64,000 nucleotides of DNA, taken from assembly GCF_029892105.1 (NCBI RefSeq), contig NZ_JARZAJ010000019.1, positions 1 through 64,000 on the forward strand. The letters are read 5' to 3'. The notes under the pieces are model-generated. The model searched no databases. It worked only from the letters and a program-made list of their open reading frames with translations, and was not told where the DNA came from. This DNA is from Kitasatospora sp. GP82. GTDB lineage: Bacteria > Actinomycetota > Actinomycetes > Streptomycetales > Streptomycetaceae. Positions 34,154 through 43,320 of this stretch are shown in pieces (the first letter of the stretch is position 1; the number at the start of each line of letters is the position of its first letter). The position numbers and the translations under genes are program-made.

Positions 34154-36892
34154 ATGTCCACCGCCCGGCACCTGCCGCGCACCGTCGAGGCGCTGCTCGC
34201 CGACGGGACCACGGTCGAGATCCGGCCGCTCGGCCCATCCGACCGCGCGGCCGTACTGGACCTGCACGCCGTGCGGATGTCGGACGAGAGCCGCCGGCTG
34301 CGCTTCTTCGGCGCCAGCCGGAGCGCCCCGCAGCTGGCGGTCGACCGGCTGTGCGCCGAGCCGAGGCCGGAGCTCCTCGCGCTGGGTGCCTGGGCGGGCG
34401 GGGAACTGGTCGGGGAGGCCGATTGCGAGACCGTCCAAGCGCGCCCGGATACGGCCGAACTGGCCGTCGCGGTCGCCGACGACTGGCACCACAGGGGCGT
34501 CGCCACCCTGCTGCTGGAACACCTGATCCACGCGGCACGGGAGAACGGCATCCGTACCATCGAGGCCGACACCCTGGCGGGCAACCTGGCCGTGCACCGG
34601 GTCTTCTCCGACCTGGGCCTCCCGGTCCACCGCCACCTGGAACAGGGTGAGGTCCGGGTCCGCGTCCCGCTCGACGAGACGGACGAGCACTACCGCGCGG
34701 CCGTGGACGAGCGGGGCCGCAGCGCGGACGTCGCCAGCCTCGCCGCCCTGCTGCGACCGGCCTCCGTCGCGGTGGTGGGAGCCTCGCGGCGGCCCGGGTC
34801 CGTCGGGCAGTCCGTACTGCTGAAGATCCGTCAGGACGGCTTCACCGGTGAGCTGTGGGCGGTCAACCCGTACGCCGCCGAGGTCGCGGGCGAGCCAGCG
34901 TACCCCTCGCTGAGCACCCTGCCTGGTACCCCGGACCTCGCCGTGCTGGCAGTGCCGCCGATCGCGGTGGCGGGCGCCGCCGAGGAGTGCGGCCAGGCCG
35001 GGGTGCGTGCCCTGGTAGTGCTCACCTCCGGCCTCGGGGTCGACACCGCACGGCAGCTGATACACGCGTGCCGGCGCCACTCGATGCGGCTGGTCGGCCC
35101 GAACAGCCTGGGCATCGCCCAGACCGACCCGGAGATCCGGCTGGACGCCGAGTTCGGCGCGGTGTCGCCGCTGCCCGGCAGCGCGGGGGTGGCGGTGCAG
35201 TCGGGCGGAGTCGGAATCGCCTTGCTGGAACGACTGACCTGGCTGGGCATCGGCGTCTCCAGCTTCGTCTCGCTCGGCGACAAGTACGACGTCAGCGGCA
35301 ACGACCTGCTGCAGTGGTGGGAGAGCGACGGCACCACCGACGTCGCACTGCTGCACCTGGAGTCCTTCGGCAACCCGCGCGCCTTCTCCCGCACCGCCCG
35401 CCGGGTCACCCGCAAGCTCCCGATCATCACCGTCGACGCCGGACGCTCGCCCGCCGGCCGCCGGGGCGCCGCCTCGCACACCGCCGCAGCCGCCACACCG
35501 ACCGTCACCCGCGAGACCCTGTTCCGCCAGGCCGGGATCACCGCGACCCACAGCCTCTCCGAACTCGTCGACACCGCCACCCTGTTGCACAGCCAGCCGC
35601 TGCCCTCGGCGCGCTGCGCGGTCGCGGTGGTGTCCAACGCGGGCGGCGTCGGCATCCTGGCCGCCGACGCCTGCGCCGACGCCGGACTGACCCAGCCCGA
35701 ACTGCCCTGCGACCTCACCGCCGAGCTGCGCGACCTGCTCCCCGGCGGTGCCTCCACCGCCAACCCGGTGGACACCACGGCAGCCGTCCGGCCCGGTCAA
35801 CTCGCCGCCTGCATCGACACGTTGGCGCGCAGCCGGGCCGTGGACGCCCTGCTGGTCTGTCTGGTCCCCACCGCGCTGTGCGCCGGTCCGCAGGATGATC
35901 CGGTCCGTGCCCTGCTCGACGGCCCGGCCCGCCGGCGCATTCCGGTCGCCGCCGTCCTACTCAGCCAGGAGGTGCCGGTGCGCTACCTGACCTGCGCCGA
36001 CGGCGGGTACATCCCTTCGTACGCCGACCCGCAGGCCGCCGCGCGGGCCCTCGGCCACGCCCGCGACCGGGCCCGCTGGCTGGCCGAACCGCCGAGCCCC
36101 GAGGCCAAGATCCCGCCCGGCTGCGACCCGCAGGCCGCCCGGCGCCTGGCCGAGGCCTTCCTCGCAGCCAACCCGGACGGCGGCTGGCTCGACCCGGCCC
36201 TCACCGTCGAGCTCTTCGACTGCTACGGCCTGTCGCTGACCGTCTCCATCTGGGCCCCGGACGAGCGCGGAGCCGTCATCGCTGCCCAGTCGCTGCGACA
36301 GCTGGGCCACCGGGGCGAGGTTGCGCTGAAGGCGTACTGGCCGGGCCAGGTGCACAAGAGCGCACTCGGCGCGGTCCGCACCGGACTGGCCACGGACAGC
36401 CAAGTCCACGACGTGTTCCGGGAGTTCACCAAGCGTTTCGGCCGGCAGCTCACCGGCGTGGTGGTCCAGCCGATGGCCGCCCCCGGGCTGGAGCTGCTCG
36501 CCGGTGTCGTCCAGGACCGGGTCTTCGGCCCGCTGGTTGTCCTCGGTCTCGGCGGTACCGCCAGCGAGGTGCTGGACGACCGCACTGCCCGGCTCGCCCC
36601 GCTGACCGAGCGGGACCTGGCCACCATGGCCACCGAACTGCGCAGCTCACCACTGCTGTCGGGACGCCAGGGCGCCGCAGCAATCGACCTGGCCGCCGTC
36701 CAGGACGTGCTCGCCAAACTCTCCCGGCTGGCCGCCGACCTCCCGCAGCTCGCTGAACTCGACCTCAACCCGCTGATCGCCCGGCCGGACGGAGTGATCT
36801 GTGTGGACGCCCGGGTCCGGCTGGAGCCCCGGCCGTCCTTCGAGCCCTACCTGCGCCGGCTGCGCCGCCCGGCCGCCACCGAGGAGCCCTGA
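34154..36892 (+). CDS. GNAT acetyltransferase fused to NDP-forming acyl-CoA synthetase domains
   Basis: The 912-residue protein has an N-terminal GNAT domain (residues 15-175; DWHHRGVATLLLEHLIHAA binds acetyl-CoA), then CoA-binding and succinyl-CoA-ligase-like domains (VVGASRRPGSVGQSVLLKI at about 215, GPNSLGIAQ, SHTAAAA) and a C-terminal ATP-grasp domain. Catalytically active ADP-forming synthetases usually have GPNCLG; here Ser replaces Cys. This order matches actinomycete PatA-type lysine acetyltransferases that switch off acyl-CoA synthetases. ATG 34154 follows GAGGAG. It probably leads an operon with the 87-residue protein and the HAD protein, ahead of the hydrogenase. Confidence 0.93.
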   Translation: MSTARHLPRTVEALLADGTTVEIRPLGPSDRAAVLDLHAVRMSDESRRLRFFGASRSAPQLAVDRLCAEPRPELLALGAWAGGELVGEADCETVQARPDTAELAVAVADDWHHRGVATLLLEHLIHAARENGIRTIEADTLAGNLAVHRVFSDLGLPVHRHLEQGEVRVRVPLDETDEHYRAAVDERGRSADVASLAALLRPASVAVVGASRRPGSVGQSVLLKIRQDGFTGELWAVNPYAAEVAGEPAYPSLSTLPGTPDLAVLAVPPIAVAGAAEECGQAGVRALVVLTSGLGVDTARQLIHACRRHSMRLVGPNSLGIAQTDPEIRLDAEFGAVSPLPGSAGVAVQSGGVGIALLERLTWLGIGVSSFVSLGDKYDVSGNDLLQWWESDGTTDVALLHLESFGNPRAFSRTARRVTRKLPIITVDAGRSPAGRRGAASHTAAAATPTVTRETLFRQAGITATHSLSELVDTATLLHSQPLPSARCAVAVVSNAGGVGILAADACADAGLTQPELPCDLTAELRDLLPGGASTANPVDTTAAVRPGQLAACIDTLARSRAVDALLVCLVPTALCAGPQDDPVRALLDGPARRRIPVAAVLLSQEVPVRYLTCADGGYIPSYADPQAAARALGHARDRARWLAEPPSPEAKIPPGCDPQAARRLAEAFLAANPDGGWLDPALTVELFDCYGLSLTVSIWAPDERGAVIAAQSLRQLGHRGEVALKAYWPGQVHKSALGAVRTGLATDSQVHDVFREFTKRFGRQLTGVVVQPMAAPGLELLAGVVQDRVFGPLVVLGLGGTASEVLDDRTARLAPLTERDLATMATELRSSPLLSGRQGAAAIDLAAVQDVLAKLSRLAADLPQLAELDLNPLIARPDGVICVDARVRLEPRPSFEPYLRRLRRPAATEEP

Positions 36893-36897
36893 GAACC

Positions 36898-37161
36898 ATG
36901 AACCACAGCATCCTCGACGGCACCCCGACCGAGACCTTCGCCGATCCGGGCCACGCCCACACCCCCGGCCGCGCCCTCATCCGTACGTGTATGAGCCGTC
37001 CCGCCGTCGCGGTCACACCCGACACCGACTTCGCCACCACCCGCACCCGGAGCGACGCCGCCGCACTCTGCCTCCAACTCGCCCGCATCCAGGGACTCAC
37101 CGGTCTCACCGACCGGCTCCGCTGGGACGTCGACGACATCGAAGGGCGGGCCGACCCATGA
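36898..37161 (+). CDS. Hypothetical 87-residue protein
   Basis: The gene starts 5 bases after the acetyltransferase-fusion stop and overlaps the HAD start by 4 bases, so it belongs to the same operon. The product has a low-complexity start and a helical end (ALCLQLARIQGLTGLTDRLR) with no domain I recognise. No signal peptide or membrane segment is present. Codon use fits the neighbours, so it is probably a genuine gene. Confidence 0.65.
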   Translation: MNHSILDGTPTETFADPGHAHTPGRALIRTCMSRPAVAVTPDTDFATTRTRSDAAALCLQLARIQGLTGLTDRLRWDVDDIEGRADP

Positions 37162-37949
37162 CCGGCTCCGAGGCGGTGACGCTCCTCGACACCCGCCGCA
37201 TCAGCGCCGTGGTGCTCGACGCCGACGGCGTACTCACGGACTGCCTGCCGCTGCGCACCACCGCCTGGCGGGACACACTGCACGCCTTCGCCGCTCAGTA
37301 CGCCCGCGTCACCGGCGACGCACAATCCCCGCTGGACGCCTCGGCGGACCTGCCCGCCCACCTGACCGGCCTCCTGGACGAGGACATCGCGGCGACGCTG
37401 CTCCGTCCGCACACCCGCCGGGTCGACCTCGCGGCCGACCATCTCGGCCCGGCCGAGGCGGACCTGCGCCGGATCCTGGCCCGTCACGAGGACCAGCGCT
37501 TCACCGAACTCCTGGACTCCGACAGCCCAGTGGCCCGTCCCGGCGTCCACCGGTTCCTGCTCGACCTGCAGGATGCAGACATCACCGCGGCAGCGCTCTC
37601 CAGCGGCAGGCACTGCCGTCGGATGCTGCGCCGGGCCGGGCTCGACCAGCTGGTCGAGGTCTGCGTGGACGCGCAGGACACCGAGCACTACGGGCTCGCC
37701 GGACCGCCCAACCCGGCGCTGCTCCAGTTCGCGCTGCGACTGCTGCACACCAGGCCCGAGCGTGCGGTGCTGTTCGCGGACACGCCCGCCGTCCTGGAAA
37801 CGGGGGAGCGCAGCGGCTTCGCCCTGATCATCGCCGTCGACCACCGCGAGGCGGAACGGGCCCGGCTGCTGAGCGGTCACGAGCCTCTGGTGCACGGCCT
37901 GGACCAGGTCGAGGTGCGGACGGGCCGTCCGATACCGCTCGGGTTGTGA
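37158..37949 (+). CDS. HAD-family hydrolase (phosphoglucomutase-like)
   Basis: The 263-residue protein has the HAD motif I VVLDADGVLTD with Asp21 and Asp23, a long cap domain, SSGRHCRRMLRRAGL as motif II and LFADTPAVLETG as a weak motif IV. It resembles beta-phosphoglucomutase/trehalose-linked HAD proteins often found with energy-stress genes. The motif IV Asp pair is not clear, so activity should be treated with caution. Its ATG overlaps the upstream stop. It is followed by 236 bases before the hydrogenase operon. Confidence 0.85.
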   Translation: MTGSEAVTLLDTRRISAVVLDADGVLTDCLPLRTTAWRDTLHAFAAQYARVTGDAQSPLDASADLPAHLTGLLDEDIAATLLRPHTRRVDLAADHLGPAEADLRRILARHEDQRFTELLDSDSPVARPGVHRFLLDLQDADITAAALSSGRHCRRMLRRAGLDQLVEVCVDAQDTEHYGLAGPPNPALLQFALRLLHTRPERAVLFADTPAVLETGERSGFALIIAVDHREAERARLLSGHEPLVHGLDQVEVRTGRPIPLGL

Positions 37950-38185
37950 TCGGGCCGCCACCTGCCCGTACGGCCCCATCGATGCTGTGTCGGGACCGGA
38001 AATCCTGCTCATCCGGGTAGTTCTGTGCAACAGATGGGCCGGAGACAACCGGGCATGGCTGCAGCGGTATACGGCAGCAGTATGAGGAGGTACGCCGAAA
38101 TGAAGTGGCTCGAATCCGGCCCGGTCGGTGGGGGCTCGGTGTTGGCGGGCACAGGCCGGGCCATCCGTGACGAACGGTCGCCCTC

Positions 38186-39349
38186 ATGAGTGCCCCGATG
38201 GCTCCTGCGGCCGACGACGCCGTGATCGGCAGGGAGGGCTTGGCAGCCCTGGTCGACGTCCTGCGGGCACGCGGCTTCACGGTGATCGGTCCGACCGTGC
38301 GGGGCGGCGCCATCGTGCTGGACGAACTCGAGTCCGCCGAGAGCCTGCCCTACGGCTGGGGCGTCGAACTCGAAGCCGGGCAGTACCGCTTGCGGGAACG
38401 GGCGGACGGAGCGGCCTTCGCCAACGCGGCCGGCCCGCAGTCGTGGAAGACGTTCCTGCACCCGGCCCGGGTACGCCAGTGGCGGGCCGAACGCTCCGAC
38501 GGGCAGCTGACCTTCGAGACGGACGACACCCCACCGCCGCGCTTCGCCTTCCTCGGTGTCCGCCCGTGCGATCTGCGTGCCATCGCGATCCAGGACCGGG
38601 TCCTCGCCACAGGCCGACACGCCGACCCGGTCTACCAGGGACGGCGGTCCGGGGCGTTCCTGGTGTCGGTGGAGTGCACCGAGCCCGGAGCGACCTGCTT
38701 CTGCGTGTCGATGGGCACGGGCCCGGCGGCCGGTCCCGGCTACGACCTGGTGCTGACCGAGCTGGCCGACGAAGGCGGCCACCGGTTCTGGATCCGCAGC
38801 GGCAGCCCGGAAGGTGCCGAGGTCCTCGCCGAACTCCCCGGCCGGATCGCCGATGACGCCATCCGTGAGGCCGCTCGTGAGGGAGTCTCCGCCGCCGCCG
38901 ACCGGATGGGCCGCGCCATGCCCTCGGTCGACCTGCACCGGCTGATGGCGGGCACACTCGAAGCCCCGCGCTGGGACGACGTCGCATCCCGCTGCCTGAC
39001 CTGCGGTAACTGCACCATGGTCTGCCCGACCTGCTTCTGCACCACGACCGAGGACGTCACCGATCTGACCGGGGACCACGCCGAACGATGGAGGCTGTGG
39101 GACTCATGCTTCGATCTGGACCACTCGTATCTGCACGGGGGACCGGTGCGCCCCTCGTCGCGCAGCCGGTACCGGCAGTGGCTCACCCACAAACTGGGTA
39201 CCTGGTACGACCAGTTCGGCTCGTCCGGATGCGTCGGCTGCGGCCGGTGCATCGTGTGGTGCCCGGTCGCCATCGACATCACCGAGGAGGCGGCCGCCCT
39301 GCACGACTGGGCCAACCGGCCGGCGGACAACGGCGCGGCACCGGAATGA
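38186..39349 (+). CDS. NiFe hydrogenase (group 3b) iron-sulfur subunit, beta
   Basis: The 387-residue protein has two 4Fe-4S clusters near the C-terminus, CLTCGNCTMVCPTC (about 275-288) and CVGCGRCIVWCPVAID (about 350-365), plus an extra Cys-rich set FLGVRPCDLRA and SVECTEPGATCFC. These match the beta subunit of cytoplasmic sulfhydrogenase/group 3b enzymes, which carries electrons between the diaphorase and the small subunit. The gene begins the operon beta - cNMP protein - gamma - delta - alpha - protease, each overlapping the next or nearly so. An upstream promoter must lie in the 236-base gap after the HAD gene. Confidence 0.92.
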   Translation: MSAPMAPAADDAVIGREGLAALVDVLRARGFTVIGPTVRGGAIVLDELESAESLPYGWGVELEAGQYRLRERADGAAFANAAGPQSWKTFLHPARVRQWRAERSDGQLTFETDDTPPPRFAFLGVRPCDLRAIAIQDRVLATGRHADPVYQGRRSGAFLVSVECTEPGATCFCVSMGTGPAAGPGYDLVLTELADEGGHRFWIRSGSPEGAEVLAELPGRIADDAIREAAREGVSAAADRMGRAMPSVDLHRLMAGTLEAPRWDDVASRCLTCGNCTMVCPTCFCTTTEDVTDLTGDHAERWRLWDSCFDLDHSYLHGGPVRPSSRSRYRQWLTHKLGTWYDQFGSSGCVGCGRCIVWCPVAIDITEEAAALHDWANRPADNGAAPE

Positions 39350-39798
39350 CCGATCCGCCCTCCCTGCTCGGAGCCCTTCCAAAGACGCACCGGGACCGGC
39401 TGCTCGCCCTCGCCCGCGACAGCTCCTTCCCCACGGGGGAGCGGCTGTTCGACGAGGGCGGCCCGGCCGACCGCTTCTGGCTGATCCGCTCCGGCGAGGT
39501 CGCCCTTGACCTGTACATCCCAGGCCGCCAGGCACCGGTCGTGGAGACCATCGGGCCAGGGCAACTGCTCGGCTGGTCATGGCTCTTCCCCCCGTACCGC
39601 TGGCACCTGGGCGCGCAGACACTCGTACCGGTGGACGCGTGGGAGTTCCCTGCCGACCAGGTCCGGGCGCTGTGCACGGCGGACCCAGAGCTCGGCTACC
39701 AGCTGACGCTGCGCTGCGCCGAGGTGATCGGCGAGCGGCTCCAGGCCACCCGGATCCGCCTGCTCGACCTCTACGCACCAAGCACGGGCGTGTCATGA
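39346..39798 (+). CDS. Cyclic-nucleotide-binding domain protein in the hydrogenase operon
   Basis: The 150-residue protein is a Crp/cNMP-binding fold without the C-terminal DNA-binding helix-turn-helix. It has LFDEGGPADRFWLIRSGEVA, the glycine-rich turn IGPGQLLGWSWLF where the phosphate-binding cassette should be, and ends with the long dimer helix (AEVIGERLQATRIRLLDLY). The cassette lacks the usual conserved Arg, so it may not bind cAMP normally. It overlaps both neighbours (ATGA), between the iron-sulfur and diaphorase genes, so it is made with the enzyme and may be a regulatory or docking subunit rather than a transcription factor. Confidence 0.88.
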   Translation: MTDPPSLLGALPKTHRDRLLALARDSSFPTGERLFDEGGPADRFWLIRSGEVALDLYIPGRQAPVVETIGPGQLLGWSWLFPPYRWHLGAQTLVPVDAWEFPADQVRALCTADPELGYQLTLRCAEVIGERLQATRIRLLDLYAPSTGVS

Positions 39799-40613
39799 GC
39801 AGGGTCATGCCACCTCTGCCGTACCGGGTGACTGCCACCCACCCGGAGACCGCCGATGCCGTCTCGCTCGAACTGCTGCCCGCTGCAGCGGCGTTGCCCC
39901 GCTTCCGGCCGGGGCAGTTCGCCATGGTCTATGCCTTCGGTGTCGGCGAGGTACCGATCTCGGTCAGCGCGATCCGACACCAGGACGGCGCCCTGGTGCA
40001 CACCGTACGCGCGGTCGGCGCGGTCTCCGGGGCGCTCTGCCGACTGCGGCCGGGCGACGTCGTGGGCTTGCGCGGGCCGTACGGCACCGGCTGGGACCTG
40101 GACTCGGCTGCCGGGGCTGACGTGCTGGTGATCGCGGGCGGTATCGGGCTCGCCCCGCTGCGGCCGGTCGTACACCAGGTGCTGGACCGCCCACGGCGGT
40201 ACGGCCGCCTCGGCGTCCTGGTGGGCGCCCGTACCGCCGAGGACCTCCTCTACCGGGACGAGCTGCGGCACTGGCGGACCTCGGCCCAGGTCGAGGTGAC
40301 GGTCGACCGCCCCACTCCCGGCTGGCAGGGCACCGTCGGCGTGGTCACCGGACTGCTCGACCGGTCCGAGCTGCGCGCCGAGAACACCTGCGCACTGCTC
40401 TGCGGGCCGGAGGTGATGATCCGTCACACCGCGCAGGCGCTGATCGCACGCGGTCTGCCCGCGCATCGCATCCAGGTGTCGCTGGAACGGAACATGCGGT
40501 GCGGCACGGGGCACTGCGGCCACTGCCAGCTCGGCCCGCTCCTGCTCTGCCTGGACGGACCGGTGGTCGACTACGCCGGATCCCAACCCCTACTCGCCGT
40601 CCGGGAGTTGTGA
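39795..40613 (+). CDS. NiFe hydrogenase (group 3b) diaphorase subunit, gamma
   Basis: The 272-residue subunit has a ferredoxin-reductase-type FAD domain (FRPGQFAMVYAFGVGEVPIS), an NAD(P)-binding domain (DVLVIAGGIGLAPLRPVV and LLCGPEVMIRHTA) and a C-terminal 2Fe-2S cluster region MRCGTGHCGHCQLG, with a further Cys in LLLC. It transfers electrons between NADPH/NADH and the iron-sulfur subunit. The ATG overlaps the upstream stop, and the delta gene follows after one base. All expected cofactor motifs are present. Confidence 0.93.
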   Translation: MSRVMPPLPYRVTATHPETADAVSLELLPAAAALPRFRPGQFAMVYAFGVGEVPISVSAIRHQDGALVHTVRAVGAVSGALCRLRPGDVVGLRGPYGTGWDLDSAAGADVLVIAGGIGLAPLRPVVHQVLDRPRRYGRLGVLVGARTAEDLLYRDELRHWRTSAQVEVTVDRPTPGWQGTVGVVTGLLDRSELRAENTCALLCGPEVMIRHTAQALIARGLPAHRIQVSLERNMRCGTGHCGHCQLGPLLLCLDGPVVDYAGSQPLLAVREL

Positions 40614-40614
40614 C

Positions 40615-41454
40615 ATGAACGACGACAGGATCCCCACCCTCGCGGTCTGGAAGTTCGCGTCTTGCGACGGCTGCCAGCTGACCCTGCTCGACTGCGAGGA
40701 CGAACTGCTCGGCCTGGCCGAACGAGTGCGGATCTCGCACTTCTTGGAAATGTCCGGCGCGGAGGGCTCGGGCGAAGGAGAAGCGGCGACCCTCGCCGGG
40801 GTCGGTCCGTACGACCTCTCCCTGGTCGAGGGATCCGTCACCACGGCCGAGGACGCCCAGCGGATCCGCCGCATCCGGCAGATCTCCCGCCGCCTGGTCA
40901 CCATCGGGGCCTGCGCCACTGCGGGCGGTGTACAGGCCTTGCGCAACTTCGCGGACGTGGCCCAGTTCCGCGCCGCCGTCTACGCCCACCCGGAGTACAT
41001 CGCCACCCTGGCGACCTCCACCCCGATCTCGGCCCACGTACCGGTCGACTTCGAGCTGCGGGGCTGCCCGATCGACCGCCGCCAGCTGCTGGAGGTGATC
41101 ACCGCCTACCTGGCCGAACGCAAGCCGAACATCTCGGCGCACAGCGTCTGCTTCGAATGCAAGGTGCGTGGTACCACCTGCATCACCGTCGCCCATGGCA
41201 CCCCGTGCCTCGGGCCGGTCACTCACGCGGGCTGCGGCGCCATCTGCCCGGCCTACGACCGAGGGTGCTACGGCTGCTTCGGGCCGTCCAACAGCCTGAA
41301 CCTGGAGTCGATGGTGCGCCAGCTTAAGCACGACGGCATGAACGACCAGGACGTGATGCGGGTCTTTCGGACCTTCAACGCGGCCTCCCCCGAGTACGCC
41401 GCACTGCCCACCCTCACCGGCCAGGACGCCGCCGCCGAGGAGGAAGCCCGATGA
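40615..41454 (+). CDS. NiFe hydrogenase (group 3b) small subunit, delta
   Basis: The 279-residue small subunit begins KFASCDGCQLTLLDCE, with the proximal-cluster Cys18 and Cys21. GACATAGGVQ, GCPIDRRQLL and the C-terminal HSVCFECKVRGTTC and AGCGAICPAYDRGCYGCFGP supply the remaining cluster ligands. There is no twin-arginine signal, so the enzyme is cytoplasmic. The start at 40615 is one base after the gamma stop, and the end overlaps the large subunit. Confidence 0.94.
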   Translation: MNDDRIPTLAVWKFASCDGCQLTLLDCEDELLGLAERVRISHFLEMSGAEGSGEGEAATLAGVGPYDLSLVEGSVTTAEDAQRIRRIRQISRRLVTIGACATAGGVQALRNFADVAQFRAAVYAHPEYIATLATSTPISAHVPVDFELRGCPIDRRQLLEVITAYLAERKPNISAHSVCFECKVRGTTCITVAHGTPCLGPVTHAGCGAICPAYDRGCYGCFGPSNSLNLESMVRQLKHDGMNDQDVMRVFRTFNAASPEYAALPTLTGQDAAAEEEAR

Positions 41455-42812
41455 GCCACCGGGGAGCCAGGATCCTGCGCCTGGACGCACTCGCCCGGGT
41501 GGAGGGCGAAGGCGCCGTGCACCTGACGATCAGCGACGGCCAAGTCACCGACACCCGCCTGCGGATCTACGAGCCGCCACGCTTCTTCGAGGCCTTCCTG
41601 GTCGGCCGAGGGCACACCGAGCCGCCCGACATCACCGCCCGCATCTGCGGAATCTGCCCCGTCGCCTATCAGATGACCGCCTGCCAGGCCATCGAGGCCG
41701 CCTGCGGGGTAACCGTTGACGGGCAACTGGCGGAGCTGCGCCGCCTGCTCTACTACGGCGAGTGGATCGAGAGCCAGTCTCTGCACATCCATTTGCTGCA
41801 TGCCCCCGACTTCCACGGCCACCACAGCGCCGTCGAACTCGCCTGCGAGCAACGCGAGCCCGTGGAAAGGGGGTTGCGGATCAAGCAGGCCGGCAACGCC
41901 GTCATGGAGCTGCTCGGCGGCCGCGCCATCCATCCGGTCAACGTCCGGCTCGGCGGCTTCTATCGAGTACCGGCACGGGGCGAACTCGCACCGCTGGCCG
42001 AGCAGTTGCGCCGGGTGCGGGACGACGCCCTGGAGACGGTGCGCTGGGTGGCAGGCTTCGACTTCCCCGACGCGCAGCTCGACTGCGAGCTGCTGGCCAT
42101 GCAGGAAAGCGGCCGGTACGCCATCGACTCCGGCACGCCCACCGCCCTGAGCCTGCCGGACGGCACCGCTCCAAGCCGGTCCGCCGCTGAGCACCGTTTC
42201 CCCGTCGCCGAGTTCGAACGGCATGTGGTCGAGGAACACGTCCCGTACTCCACCGCCCTGCGATCGAGCCTGGACGGCCGACGCCACCTCACCGGCTCAC
42301 TGGCCCGGTACGCCATCAGCGGCCGCTGGCTCCACCCGACGGCAGCCGAGGCCGCACGGGCGGCGGGCCTCGGCGACCCGGCCGCTGGCGAGGCCTGCCG
42401 CAACCCGTTCCGCAGCATCATCGTCCGCGCGGTCGAGGTGGTGCACGCGGTCGAGGAGGCACTGCGGATCATCGACGCCTACGAACCGCCTCCCCGGCCC
42501 CACGTCGAGGTCCCGCCGCGCGCGGCCGAGGGCTGCGCGGCCACCGAGGCGCCACGCGGCCTGCTCTATCACCGCTACGCCATTGACGCGGACGGCAACC
42601 TCACTCTCGCCCGGATCGTCCCGCCAACCGCCCAGAACCAGGGGGCGATCGAGGAGGACCTGCGGCGGCTGGTGCAGTCCCGCCTGGACCGGCCCGGCGA
42701 TTCCCCCACCGACGAGGAGCTGGCCGTCCTGTGCGAGCGGGCCGTCCGCAACCACGACCCGTGCATCTCCTGCTCCACCCACTTCCTCGACCTGACGGTG
42801 GACCGGAGATGA
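41451..42812 (+). CDS. NiFe hydrogenase (group 3b) large subunit, alpha
   Basis: The 453-residue large subunit holds the NiFe site. The L1 motif RICGICPVAY (about 64-73) and the C-terminal L2 motif DPCISCSTHF (about 434-443) provide the four Cys ligands. DALARVEGEGAVHLTI opens the protein. Ten or so residues (FLDLTVDRR) follow the L2 His; they fit a C-terminal peptide for removal by the maturation protease encoded next. Overlaps on both sides indicate translational coupling. In group 3b enzymes, bidirectional hydrogen/NADPH activity and sulfur reduction are known. Confidence 0.95.
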   Translation: MSHRGARILRLDALARVEGEGAVHLTISDGQVTDTRLRIYEPPRFFEAFLVGRGHTEPPDITARICGICPVAYQMTACQAIEAACGVTVDGQLAELRRLLYYGEWIESQSLHIHLLHAPDFHGHHSAVELACEQREPVERGLRIKQAGNAVMELLGGRAIHPVNVRLGGFYRVPARGELAPLAEQLRRVRDDALETVRWVAGFDFPDAQLDCELLAMQESGRYAIDSGTPTALSLPDGTAPSRSAAEHRFPVAEFERHVVEEHVPYSTALRSSLDGRRHLTGSLARYAISGRWLHPTAAEAARAAGLGDPAAGEACRNPFRSIIVRAVEVVHAVEEALRIIDAYEPPPRPHVEVPPRAAEGCAATEAPRGLLYHRYAIDADGNLTLARIVPPTAQNQGAIEEDLRRLVQSRLDRPGDSPTDEELAVLCERAVRNHDPCISCSTHFLDLTVDRR

Positions 42813-43294
42813 CGGGCCGGGTGGTCGTGATCGGCGTGGGCAACCCGTTCCGCCGGGACGACGGGGCCGGGCCGGCCGTCGTCGAGGCACTGGGTGGCCA
42901 GGTGCCCGAGGACACGCTGCTCACCGTCAGCGACGGCGAGCCCGGCCGGATGCTCGGCCTCTGGAGTGGCCAGGACAGCGTGATCGTGGTCGAGACCGTG
43001 CATGCGCACCCGGGAAGCCCGGGGCGGCTGCACACGCTGGACGCCGAGCAGACCGCCCGGTGCGCGACCGGCCCGGCCAGCAGCCACGGTCTGGGTCTCG
43101 GTGAGACCGTCGCTCTCGCCGCGGCGCTGGACCGGATGCCCGGTGAACTCGTGGTCCACGCGGTGGAGGGTGAGGACTTCGGCCTCGGTCCCGGACTCAG
43201 CCCACCGGTCCGGGCAGCACTCCCGGAACTGGTCCACCGGGTGACCACGGCCGTCCAGGAGGCGCAGCGGCGACTGTGCTCCCGGACCGGCTGA
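42809..43294 (+). CDS. Hydrogenase maturation protease
   Basis: The 161-residue protein belongs to the HyaD/HycI endopeptidases that cut the C-terminal peptide of the large subunit after nickel insertion. GVGNPFRRDDGAGP (about 9-22) includes the nickel-binding Asp. VIVVETVHAH is the second metal region, and SSHGLGLGETVALA carries the third-ligand His. It overlaps the large-subunit stop as ATGA. No hyp accessory genes (HypA-F) are present nearby, so they must be encoded elsewhere for the enzyme to mature. Confidence 0.92.
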   Translation: MTGRVVVIGVGNPFRRDDGAGPAVVEALGGQVPEDTLLTVSDGEPGRMLGLWSGQDSVIVVETVHAHPGSPGRLHTLDAEQTARCATGPASSHGLGLGETVALAAALDRMPGELVVHAVEGEDFGLGPGLSPPVRAALPELVHRVTTAVQEAQRRLCSRTG

Positions 43295-43320
43295 GCTGAT
43301 CGCAGGAGGCTTTTGCGAGT

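Noticed and set aside
33653..35800. A 715-codon minus-strand frame opposite the acetyltransferase fusion
   Set aside because: Only the last 102 codons, after the GTG at 33958 with its own ribosome-binding site, resemble a real protein.
37990..38020. DosR-like site GGGACCGGAAATCCT before the hydrogenase
   Set aside because: Only one half matches the known palindrome, so I do not list it as a feature, though it is mentioned in a finding as something to test.
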